Below, piece by piece: positions 48,690 through 56,939 of a DNA stretch of 64,000 nt (position 1 is the stretch's first letter; the number at the start of each line of letters is the position of its first letter). Below the pieces are notes generated by a model that was not told the origin of the DNA, made no database searches, and saw only the letters and a list, made by a program, of their open reading frames with translations. Where the stretch lies: NCBI RefSeq assembly GCF_963678635.1, contig NC_087069.1:53502135-53566134 (forward strand), in the 5' to 3' direction. The stretch comes from Symsagittifera roscoffensis. Lineage: Eukaryota; Xenacoelomorpha; Acoela; Convolutidae. Both the position numbers and the translations under genes were made by a program.

Positions 48690-48746
48690 ATGATTGGTTA
48701 ATATTAAATACTTTACAGTGGTAAAATATCTAATTTATCCAATCAT
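48690..48746. repeat. 26-bp-arm hairpin
   Basis: Arm ATGATTGGTTAATATTAAAT...CTTTAC, loop AGTG, inverted arm GTAAAATATC...CCAATCAT with a few mismatches. Confidence 0.85.
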
Positions 48747-48795
48747 AAAATGTAGTTTAGATCAGGTTCCAACCATCCGGGTTTTACAGAGTTTT

Positions 48796-49300
48796 TTAGA
48801 ATAGTCTTTCTGCAATTCGAAGGATGGATGATGGACGTTGGTATTTGGCGAACATCATATTTCTTCTGGGTTCTCTTGTTAGAGAAGTTCCAGGTCCAAT
48901 TGTTGTATCTTTAAATGACAACGACTGGGTTTTCGCAACAAACTCAAATCTGATTTCAGAATGGTTGGCTATGACAGGTTTTTCTGTTTCATGTAGAGAA
49001 CTTCTTTTGTGTTTGACCTTGTCTGGGAATGGCGTGGAGATTGTGCGTGGAGGGGATGCCTGGTTACTCGGATCTGTACGTATACTTGAACATCGAGGTG
49101 GTCATTGGTCTAGTTCAATGAAGTCCTTTTCTGCGAATTCAAGTCGTACTCTAAATCCTTTGAGTTGTGATTGTGAGCGGCATATTGATTGTGGTTGGCC
49201 ATTCTTTTTCGAGTGTAGTGGGGTCATTTTGTCTTTGGATGTTCGTCTTTGGTGTTGTATGCTGATCTATATATTGCATAGTATAATTTACATTTTATAA
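48796..49300. other. both strands open; possible gene fragment
   Basis: Plus strand: ATG at 48,824, 158 codons, with a hydrophobic C-terminus and 9 Cys. Minus strand: open from about 49,270 to a TAA at 48,796, interrupted once by TGA at 49,102-49,104, with a charged, more protein-like composition (FRVRLEFAEKDFIELDQ before the stop, SFKDTTIGPGTS after). GC content is higher than the flanks. I favour the minus frame, which shares the strand of the neighbouring retroelement, but recognise no family for either. Confidence 0.35.
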
Positions 49301-50366
49301 AACTTTTATTAGTTTGATGTTTTAATTATGATTTTGGTTAGTTGTTTTCACAAAAGCTTTTTGTTTTAGTTCGGTTATTTTGAAGAGTTACTCACCCTTG
49401 AGTACCTCTTATTAAAAATAGGAGTGTGGTCACAAAGCGTGGATGTAGCGCGGTGGGTTAGGCCGGCTATAGAGCATGCTCAGGACGTCCTCTTCTGGTG
49501 GGTTAGGCCAGGAGTGGGAGTATGATTTCGTGCGGTTTCTGTGAGAGGTCCTGTTATGTGATAACGTTTTATGTTGGGTTTATTGTGGTTTTTCTTATGT
49601 TTCGTTGGTTGTGTCCTTTTTTCAAAAATCAAATTGTTTTTGGTATGGGTTTGTCTTTCGACTTTTTTGTGTTTTATTATTTCTTTCTTAGACTTTATAA
49701 TAGTCTTCAAAAGAATAAATTATCCAGTTTTAAACTGGGTTAATCCGGTTTGGGTACCGTTGGTTTCCTTTTCTTAGTCATGCTGTTATTCTATGATTTG
49801 TGGTGTTTAGTAAGCTGCGTTGGTTAGTTTTGTTTAGTATATAATTCCTTTCCAACCGGGTTAAAGGAAAGTTTGAAACGTGTTATCGTGTGTTAGAGTT
49901 GTTGAGTGTGAAAGCTTGAAACTGAAATTCATTATTTTAAACAATTCTTCGTGGGCGAGCTGTGCGAGTGTGGATAGAATTTTTGTGCAAATGAATGGAA
50001 ATATCAAAAGGTTAGTACTGCATTTTCGTTTTATCAATTTACTACATAGAAATTCAAATTTTACTGCTATTTGTTGGGAAAAATTAAGTTACAAATTTTC
50101 ATCATAATTAGATTTACTGCTTGTGGGGAAAAAATTTATAAATTAAATTACTGCATTGGTATTATATTTATTTAATTGTTTGGTGCAAAAAATTAATAGA
50201 GTTTTAAACAGTTTGAAGAAGTTTTCGATTTTTTATTTATCTTTTGTGAATTTTTCAGATGATCGTTGGATGAAGGCTAAAATTCTAAAGAAGACATGGA
50301 TAAAGAATGGTTAGTTTCTAATTCTATTTTAATTAGTTAATAATATGTATAATTTATACTTACCTG
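49301..50366 (-). other. 3' untranslated/probable LTR zone of the minus-strand element
   Basis: Follows the last ORF of the 50-64 kb element. It contains a GTAAGTATAAAT splice-donor-like motif right after the last ORF (50,357, minus strand), a repeated TACTGC...GGGAAAAA unit (50,010-50,155), paired GTGGGTTAGGCC motifs (49,463 and 49,498) and the palindrome CCAGTTTTAAACTGG (49,722). The 5' LTR is outside the window, so the LTR cannot be delimited. Confidence 0.35.
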
Positions 50367-52175
50367 TTAGTCGTCGGGGAAGAAACCGTGGGGGAAGATG
50401 TCGTGGATGAGATCGGAAGTTGTTAGTAATTTAGCTAAGATGCGGATGATATTTTTAGTTTGAAGCAGTGGCCAAAGCAATTGAAGTGCTTTAATGGTGG
50501 TTAGTTCTTCAGTGCCAACTGCAAACTCATAAGGTGTGTTTTGGATTAGATTATATAATTTGTGATTGAATTTAGTGTTGTGGATGAATTCTAATATGGG
50601 GATTTCTATAAGTTGAACAAATTCGTGTGGGATAAGGAAGGGTCGGGATTCTTCTGCGTTGAAGGTCTTGGTGATGGGACAAAAAATATACATTTGGGTT
50701 ATGGGATCATAATTTCGAAGAATACCATGAAGGTTAGTATCTTTAATGCAATATGTGAAGTTAAGAAAGAATGGTGAGGTGTATTTGGAATTGATGAATT
50801 GAAAACGGTGGTGTGGTTGTCTAGAGGGAGTGTGTAGGTCGAAGTGATTTTGGATAAAACGATAATATGTATATGTGTGAGTTTGTTTAGTGCGCAACAT
50901 AATATCGTGTGAGCAGTGCAAATCTCTTTCATGTGGTGCAAGGAAATGAAAGGTTAGTGAAAATAATTGAAAACGTTCTTTAAAACTTTCGTAGGCTTGT
51001 GTGTCTGTTAGTGCTTCTGAAATGATGTGGTCAAATTTGCGATCAAAGATATTGAGTGTAAATACATATGGTGTTTTAATGAAAAATTTTTCTGTGATTT
51101 GTGGGTTAGCGAAGCGATTGTCGTCTAAGAATTGATCTTGGTTAGTTCTGATGATGTTATGATCGTATTATTCTAGCGTATATTCGTTAGCTCGGGGTGC
51201 AGTGTATGTTTTTAGTGATTTTTTATATCCGATGTAAGTAAATTGTCTAGGTGTTAGTGGTGTAGTGAGTCGATATAGCATGTCCTTATTTCGTTCTATA
51301 TCGATGTGAGTGTTAGATAAAGGTAAGCAAAGGGGATTAGTAAAATGATAATATGAGGTCCAAGGAAGGGTAGGCATTAAAACGTGTTCGTCTACAAAGC
51401 TACGTGTTTCGTTAGTGTCGTGAGGGGTGTTTAAGGTGTATTGTGGAAATGAGGGTAAGGTGATAGCTAAAAATTCTTTTGTGTTAGTCTGATTTGGGTG
51501 ATTGATATATTCACGGGCTGTTCCTGGTTTTGCTGGGAAAGGTTGGTTGGGGAACTTTCTTTTAAAAGTGCGGTAAGCTCTATTAGTGCTGAGTGAAGAT
51601 TCAGTAGATGTGGATGATGGTGCTAATGATTCGGTATAGACTGAAGAGGGTCTAGGGGTAGGAGGGTTGGATGAATCTATTGTGGATGAAATTTGGTTTA
51701 TGGTGGGGGTGTCAAGGTGGTAGGGTTGTTGTTGTAGGGTAATAAAATTATCTAGTTCTGGGGAGATTTGGGGGGTGTCTGGAGAATTGGATGATCGGTC
51801 TGAATGAAGTGAAGAGTAGGTTGGGGTGACTTGGGAAGCATAAGAGGGTGTAGAATTGGTTGGGACAGGGTTATTTGGTAGTATTGGTTGAAAAGGGGGT
51901 TGGGAAAAATTTGAGGGATTGGTGTGAAAGTTATTGGATGGAGATGGTTCAGAGTCGGCAAATTCATCGGGGGTTTCAATATTCGGGTTATTGAGTTGTG
52001 AGGTGGAGTATAAAACTGAGATGTGTGAATTAGTATCTGAATTCATACCTGATGTTACATTACTGGTTGGAAAATCGGGTGGCGGGAAAGCAAAAAGTGG
52101 TATTATTGAAATTGGAGTGGTGAGGTTGGTTGGGTGGGAATTTGAACGGTGTAGGGATCCAAGTTGTCGGCTCAT
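50367..52175 (-). CDS. accessory ORF after env (~600 codons, one in-frame stop)
   Basis: ATG at 52,175 overlaps the env stop as ATGA. The first 335 codons end in TAA at 51,168-51,170. The same frame then continues without another stop to 50,367, giving about 602 codons in total. The N-terminal half (about residues 1-200) is rich in Pro, Ser, Thr, Asn and Gln and looks disordered. The second half has mixed composition with aromatic residues (e.g. LPWTSYYHF, FDRKFDHIISEAL, IKALQLLWPLLQ) and should fold. No signal peptide or membrane segment seen. I recognise no family. The ATGA arrangement suggests translation coupled to env or a spliced message. The TAA may be a mutation in this copy or a readthrough site; the coding-like continuation favours one protein. 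Confidence 0.75.
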
Positions 52176-54130
52176 CGTGGGCTAAAAAAAATATTATTTT
52201 GAGACTGAAAAGCGGTGGTATGGGGTTGTTCTATAATTTGTTCATAAGTATTTTCATCTTGTGACTGGTGTGTCATTATATGTTGGATGGGACTTTGTGA
52301 TATGGTTGGTCTAAAATTTGGATTATGTGTTATTGCTAAATTTCGAAAATTTCGTGGGACTAGGGATAGTGGATGGTTATGTGGTAGGGGGGGGGGTAAC
52401 TGTGGTGCTGTTGGCGTTGTATCTATATTGTTATGTTCTTCGTCGTATGTGTTCTGTCTTGTTGCTATTTTTGTGTTGTATTCTTTTATTTGTGCGTCTA
52501 AAAGAATTTTGTTTATTGATGTAGAAAAGATTCCAAAAAATCCTGCAATTAGTATGCGTGCTACACTTGCTTGTCTGTTTACTTGTGTGTGTATAGCACA
52601 TGTGATGTAGATTCCTTTTAAAAGTGAAAAAAGAAATCCAATAAAGTTAAACATTGCGTATAAAATAGTCAATTTTTCTAAGATGTAGTAGGGCCATCCT
52701 AGAAAATCAAGAATTTCATTTTTGAGTGTAACAAAGCTAAAAATATTGATAGGTGATATATCTTGGGGACGGTATTTTTCACCGTTTAGATATATATAAT
52801 CTTTAATGTCTTTAAAATATCCGCTATAGTCTTGCGTATAGATGTCTGCAAATCCTGCGGTTTCTGCAAGTTTGCGTAAGTTTTGGTCAATTGATTGTCT
52901 TTGTATAGTGTCCATTTGTGTTAGTAATTCTTGGAATTGTTGTGTTCTAATGTGATGTTGAATATCTGATTTTGAATATATTCCTATTGATTGTAAGTCT
53001 ATATTTGGGTTTCGAGCGATAGCGCGAATGCTTTCTGGTGAAAATTTTTTGAGTGATTGCATTAATGTGGGATATGGGGTAAGAAGGTAATATTTATCTT
53101 CATCAGGGTTTAGTTGTACTACATTGTGGCTATTTTCTGATCCACATGGGACTGCGGTATCCCAGAAATAGGTTCTTCTTGAAAGTGTGTCAACGAAATG
53201 TACTTTATTCTTATAAAAGATAGGGATTCTTTTATAGCATCGTTTATCTTCAAAAACGTATAGTGGTGATACTTTTTTAGTACAAGTATAAAACCATAAA
53301 ATGTTTCCTTCGTAGTCTAAAAAATTTGATCTATTTCCTGATAGTAAATATCCTGCGTAGGGTATTTTTACGACTGCTAGTGCAAGTGATTGTAATATTT
53401 GTGTTCTTTCTAATTCGCATAGTTGGTGTAGTGTTTCTAATTCGGAGAGTGACATTTCTTGAAAAATTCGGCTAATCGTGTAGTCTAGTTTCATATCTAA
53501 GTGAATATCATAGTGGATATTACCAAAATATGTACTATTCATTAGTGATAGTTCTTGTAAACGTGTGCTTTGAGCGTCTTGGGGCTTTAGATGTCCACCA
53601 GGTTGACCTGTGCTTTTTTGAAAATTAACTGGTATATATGATGTTCCTTCATTTGGGGGATGACTTGTGGCATATGGGTCGATCTTTAGTTTTCCAGTGG
53701 TCATGTCGAATCCTTTTTCGTATTCAACTAGTATTTCGGAGTATTGTGTTTTGTGAAGTGGGTTTTTATATTTACATGCAAGTTCTGTTTCTTGATATAC
53801 TTGAAAACGTGTCAATTTATTTTCTATATTGTGAATGTTTCTAAAATTAGAACTTATTTTTCGTAATGGATTTACTTGTTCATATGGTATTGATTGTATA
53901 AAATATTTTTCGTGAAATTTTATCATACGAGCGTGTATTTTTGCTACTTGAAATGTTGTACATGTGTCTTCGGGGAACCAAACAATTGTTGCTTGTGTTC
54001 GTGTTGTAGGGTCGCAATAACCTTGATCATTTTTACAAGGTAATCTAATTCCTTGATAGATCATTGTGTTGTCTGATAAATCTCGTGTGAGTTGTATTTT
54101 TTCGAGTTGTATTTTCCAATCGAAAAACAT
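52172..54130 (-). CDS. env glycoprotein, main part with membrane anchors
   Basis: 652 codons. Cys-containing ectodomain (CDPTTRTQATIVWFPEDTC near the start), a heptad-like segment before the membrane, a hydrophobic stretch at about residues 480-510 (LTILYAMFNFIGFLFSLL) and a second at about 525-545, then a Pro/Asn/Gln-rich cytoplasmic tail. With the upstream frame (54,061-54,792) it forms one glycoprotein gene; the frame changes in the overlap at 54,061-54,130. Layout and Cys/Trp blocks recall glycoproteins of chuviruses (negative-strand RNA viruses) that occur as captured genes in invertebrate genomes. That family call is from memory and unverified. Expected role: virion surface protein for entry. 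This copy is broken. Confidence 0.7.
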   Translation of the reverse strand: MFFDWKIQLEKIQLTRDLSDNTMIYQGIRLPCKNDQGYCDPTTRTQATIVWFPEDTCTTFQVAKIHARMIKFHEKYFIQSIPYEQVNPLRKISSNFRNIHNIENKLTRFQVYQETELACKYKNPLHKTQYSEILVEYEKGFDMTTGKLKIDPYATSHPPNEGTSYIPVNFQKSTGQPGGHLKPQDAQSTRLQELSLMNSTYFGNIHYDIHLDMKLDYTISRIFQEMSLSELETLHQLCELERTQILQSLALAVVKIPYAGYLLSGNRSNFLDYEGNILWFYTCTKKVSPLYVFEDKRCYKRIPIFYKNKVHFVDTLSRRTYFWDTAVPCGSENSHNVVQLNPDEDKYYLLTPYPTLMQSLKKFSPESIRAIARNPNIDLQSIGIYSKSDIQHHIRTQQFQELLTQMDTIQRQSIDQNLRKLAETAGFADIYTQDYSGYFKDIKDYIYLNGEKYRPQDISPINIFSFVTLKNEILDFLGWPYYILEKLTILYAMFNFIGFLFSLLKGIYITCAIHTQVNRQASVARILIAGFFGIFSTSINKILLDAQIKEYNTKIATRQNTYDEEHNNIDTTPTAPQLPPPLPHNHPLSLVPRNFRNLAITHNPNFRPTISQSPIQHIMTHQSQDENTYEQIIEQPHTTAFQSQNNIFFSPR

Positions 54131-54792
54131 TTTTCTTGGTATCCTTTATTTTTTGTGTCTGCTTTGCAGTTTGATGGGTTATTTATACCAATGTGTGGTA
54201 TCCAGTGTTTATCGTGTATGTCATAGGTTAATCGTCCGTGTGCGCCGTTATATGGGTATTTTTCATCTAATTTTATATGTCCTTGATATCTTTCAAGTTC
54301 TGCTTGATGTACAGAGTCTGAAAAAACTTGGAAGTATACTAACTTTCTATCTGAGTTTTTATTTTGTGTGATATTTAGTCGAAGTAATTCGTTTTTACAA
54401 TCTTCGGGATTTAGGTGTAAAAGTCGTTCGATATTACTCTGGTAGAATGATTCATGGTCAAGTCGGTTTTTATTTCCGTTTGAGACTTGTGAACAATGTA
54501 CTTTCTTTTCGGAAAATGTTGCTGTGAAATTACATCCTATAACTGTGGTTGCTCGGGCTTTTGAGTAGAGTGTTGCTCTTACATTTGTAGTTTCTATAGC
54601 TTGGGGTTCTGTTTCACATTGTGATACTTGATTTATTGCATATTTGTGTAGTGTTTTTTGTTCGTTTTCTTCACAATCGTAATGTGTTACTAATAAATCT
54701 TGGGGTCCTGTGCGGGGGGAAGGGTTTATGTTTTGATTTGAGATTACTAGAAAAAGGAGTTGGAGAAAAATTAATAATTTTAGAATATACAT
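54061..54792 (-). CDS. env glycoprotein, N-terminal part with signal peptide
   Basis: ATG at 54,792 lies inside the end of the preceding ORF (its TAA is at 54,780-54,782). Residues 1-18 are a hydrophobic signal peptide ending near VIS. It contains VTHYDCE followed by VSQCE, LYSKARA, a conserved-looking Cys/His pair and DHESF. 243 codons, ending in a stop at 54,061. The downstream env part continues in another frame that overlaps for about 70 nt, so a single-base event probably split one gene. N-terminal blocks of this type are what I associate with chuvirus-like glycoproteins. Secretory pathway, extracellular side. Confidence 0.7.
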   Translation of the reverse strand: MYILKLLIFLQLLFLVISNQNINPSPRTGPQDLLVTHYDCEENEQKTLHKYAINQVSQCETEPQAIETTNVRATLYSKARATTVIGCNFTATFSEKKVHCSQVSNGNKNRLDHESFYQSNIERLLHLNPEDCKNELLRLNITQNKNSDRKLVYFQVFSDSVHQAELERYQGHIKLDEKYPYNGAHGRLTYDIHDKHWIPHIGINNPSNCKADTKNKGYQEKCFSIGKYNSKKYNSHEIYQTTQ

Positions 54793-55787
54793 GTGTATGA
54801 TAATCCTGAGTATGGGTTATAAAATGTAATGTAACCAATTGTCTTTTTGGTATATCTGTCGTATTTATATATTACTTCAGTTGTTATAAATGGTGGTGGT
54901 AGTGATTGAGCTGTTATGTTTAGTGGGTTTAATGGGTAGGGATGTTGAGTAATGTTGTTTAATTTAACTGTGATTTCAAATTTTAATTGTAGACTGTTTT
55001 GTTGGAGTATTTGGATATTGTGATCACGAATATCGTCGTGAATGTCTTGGCGATATTGTAGCCTATTGAGAGCCCAGTTGTGAAGGCGATTACTTTCTAG
55101 ATGTTGTCCAAATAATGGTGGAGGTGCTGTAAATGTATTCCAATCTAGTCTTAAAGGAATATTTGTTGATGATTGTTCTCGATATCTTGCGTCAAGATTA
55201 TTTGGAAAATTTAAGTTAAAAGGCGTCGGTGAAATTTGGCTAATTGATGGTGTTGATGGTAGTGATAGTGTTTCCGGTAGTAATGAGGATGTTGTATCTG
55301 AAGAAATATCTATTGGGTCATTGGTTAAATGTGGTTCACCTTGTGTGAATGAATGTGTTGTCCAATATGGTAGTCGTGATGTTTGGTTTGGGGGATTAAA
55401 GGGATTTTCACGTATTTGTTCAGATGTTGGTGTTGAAACTAAGTAATCTGAGGGTAGGCTCGAGGTGCTTCGTTGTGAAAGAAGTGTAGGGGTTTCTGGT
55501 AAGATACCAGTGGGATTTTCTGGAGTGCTTTGTGATGGGGATTGAGGTATTTCAAAATGAACTCGGGGAGTTTGAAAATTTCTATTTCGTCGAGGATGTA
55601 TAATTTGTCTATTTATTTCTGTTGTGTTTTGGTTTTGACTAAGATTTCGTATTCTACTTAGTTCTTGTGATAGTGTTGGGTATAGGTTATATGTAGGTTC
55701 ACTTAAAGGTGCTTGCCGTTGAACGGGTTCTAGTGGTTCAGATAAGCGTGCGTGTCGTTCTTCAAAAGTATATGGAAAGTATATGGG
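54780..55787 (-). CDS. accessory ORF before env, 335 codons without ATG
   Basis: Open from 55,787 (after TAA at 55,788-55,790) to TAA at 54,780-54,782 with no methionine codon, so an ATG-based search misses it. N-terminal two thirds are Ser/Thr/Pro/Gln-rich; the last ~110 residues look folded (RLDWNTFTAPPPLFGQHL, NWALNRLQYRQDIHDDI, ending YITFYNPYSGLSYTCIF). Another open stretch of similar composition precedes it in a shifted frame (about 55,921-55,798), so the gene may extend upstream past a frameshift. It overlaps the env start by 13 nt. Expression presumably needs splicing to an upstream ATG. No family recognised; general layout resembles the ORF after env. Confidence 0.65.
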   Translation of the reverse strand, partial: PIYFPYTFEERHARLSEPLEPVQRQAPLSEPTYNLYPTLSQELSRIRNLSQNQNTTEINRQIIHPRRNRNFQTPRVHFEIPQSPSQSTPENPTGILPETPTLLSQRSTSSLPSDYLVSTPTSEQIRENPFNPPNQTSRLPYWTTHSFTQGEPHLTNDPIDISSDTTSSLLPETLSLPSTPSISQISPTPFNLNFPNNLDARYREQSSTNIPLRLDWNTFTAPPPLFGQHLESNRLHNWALNRLQYRQDIHDDIRDHNIQILQQNSLQLKFEITVKLNNITQHPYPLNPLNITAQSLPPPFITTEVIYKYDRYTKKTIGYITFYNPYSGLSYTCIF

Positions 55788-55929
55788 TTATCTTAAAAGG
55801 AAATTCGTGTAGATGTTTGAGGATTTTGGGTAGTTGAAGGTATTGTTGGGTTATCATGGGATGATGTCGGTGAAGACTGACTTTGTGACTGTTGGGTAGC
55901 AATTTTTGATAGGTTTTTGGTCTATTCTT

Positions 55930-56118
55930 TTAGTGAAAAAGTTTATGTTTATTATAGTATTCTTCTAAAAAAAGAATTAGGAGGATTGTTGCTAGAGCGA
56001 ATGTGATGATTGCTTTCTTTATACATTTGCATATGGTCAAAATGAGGGATGATAAAAATGTTATGAAAATTACAAATAGTAAAAAAATATCAGTTCTACT
56101 GAAAATGGTTCGTATCAT
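55930..56118 (-). CDS. small hydrophobic ORF 2 (62 codons)
   Basis: Two hydrophobic segments (about residues 12-29 LLFVIFITFLSSLILTI and 37-50 IITFALATILLILF) separated by a short basic loop CKCIKK. Such a helix-loop-helix outline is seen in viroporin-like proteins, but this is only an analogy. Starts 11 nt after the stop of the preceding small ORF. Confidence 0.4.
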   Translation of the reverse strand: MIRTIFSRTDIFLLFVIFITFLSSLILTICKCIKKAIITFALATILLILFLEEYYNKHKLFH

Positions 56119-56129
56119 TTAGACAAGTT

Positions 56130-56345
56130 TTATGAATCGTACCTGTGGATATAATCAAGGGCTTTTGAAAGTTGGAGGAATAGTTCAAATATAAAATAGA
56201 AAATTGAAAAAATATTGCAAAAAATGATTAAGATTATTACAAAAGATTCAAGGATATCAAAAAGAAATATTATAAAAGTTTTAAGTATCGTAAAAAATTG
56301 TTCGAGGTTTGTGATAATTATAGTGACTGATTGAGAGAAGAGCAT
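56130..56345 (-). CDS. small hydrophobic ORF 1 (71 codons)
   Basis: Leucine, isoleucine and phenylalanine make up more than half of it. Hydrophobic throughout residues 7-60, ending ALDYIHRYDS. AT-rich DNA makes such frames by chance, so it is accepted only because it sits between pol and the next ORFs on the same strand and is followed 11 nt later by a second one. Its end contains CAG/GTACGA, a possible splice donor. Confidence 0.35.
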   Translation of the reverse strand: MLFSQSVTIIITNLEQFFTILKTFIIFLFDILESFVIILIIFCNIFSIFYFIFELFLQLSKALDYIHRYDS

Positions 56346-56939
56346 TTAAGAAATGACTTCGTGATCGAATATTTTTTGTTGTTTGGGGCAATTTTCAAGT
56401 GTGGTCGGATTATTTATTAGTTTTTTGACAAGTGGGTTGAGTTTTGTGAAAAATTGTTGGGGGCAATTTTTATGGTGATCGGGAGGTCGTCTTTTTCTTT
56501 ATTTTTATTTTTCAAATGATCCGGGGTATGGTGAGATTTTTGTACTTTAGTCTAATTAAAATGTTCGTTTTGTTACTTTAGGCTAAGTTAACAGATTTGT
56601 TTGGGGGGGTATTCGTGGTCTGAGTTGGGGAAATATTGTTGATCTTTGGGTTATTAGATAAGGGAGGGATATGATACTATGGTGATATTTGTTTTAGTTG
56701 TCAAGTTGGAGTGGTTTGCTTATTTTTGACCTGGAGGTCGTAAAGTTATAGTTATAGATATGCCTGGAGTTTTATATGGTTCGTCTAATTGATCTGAGTT
56801 TAAGTTAGAGAAGGTGACGGATTGGGTGAATGCTATTGGTTGAAATTTGAACTAGAATCATTGCGTGTTTGTCAGCATGTTATTTTGAAAAATGAAAATT
56901 CAAAATGTTTCAGAGGTTTTAAGACTGTGAAGTATAAAA
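56346..56939 (-). other. non-coding gap between pol and the small ORFs
   Basis: No open frame of note on the minus strand. Slightly GC-richer with G-runs (TTTGGGGGGGT at 56,600). May hold splice signals for the downstream genes. Confidence 0.4.
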
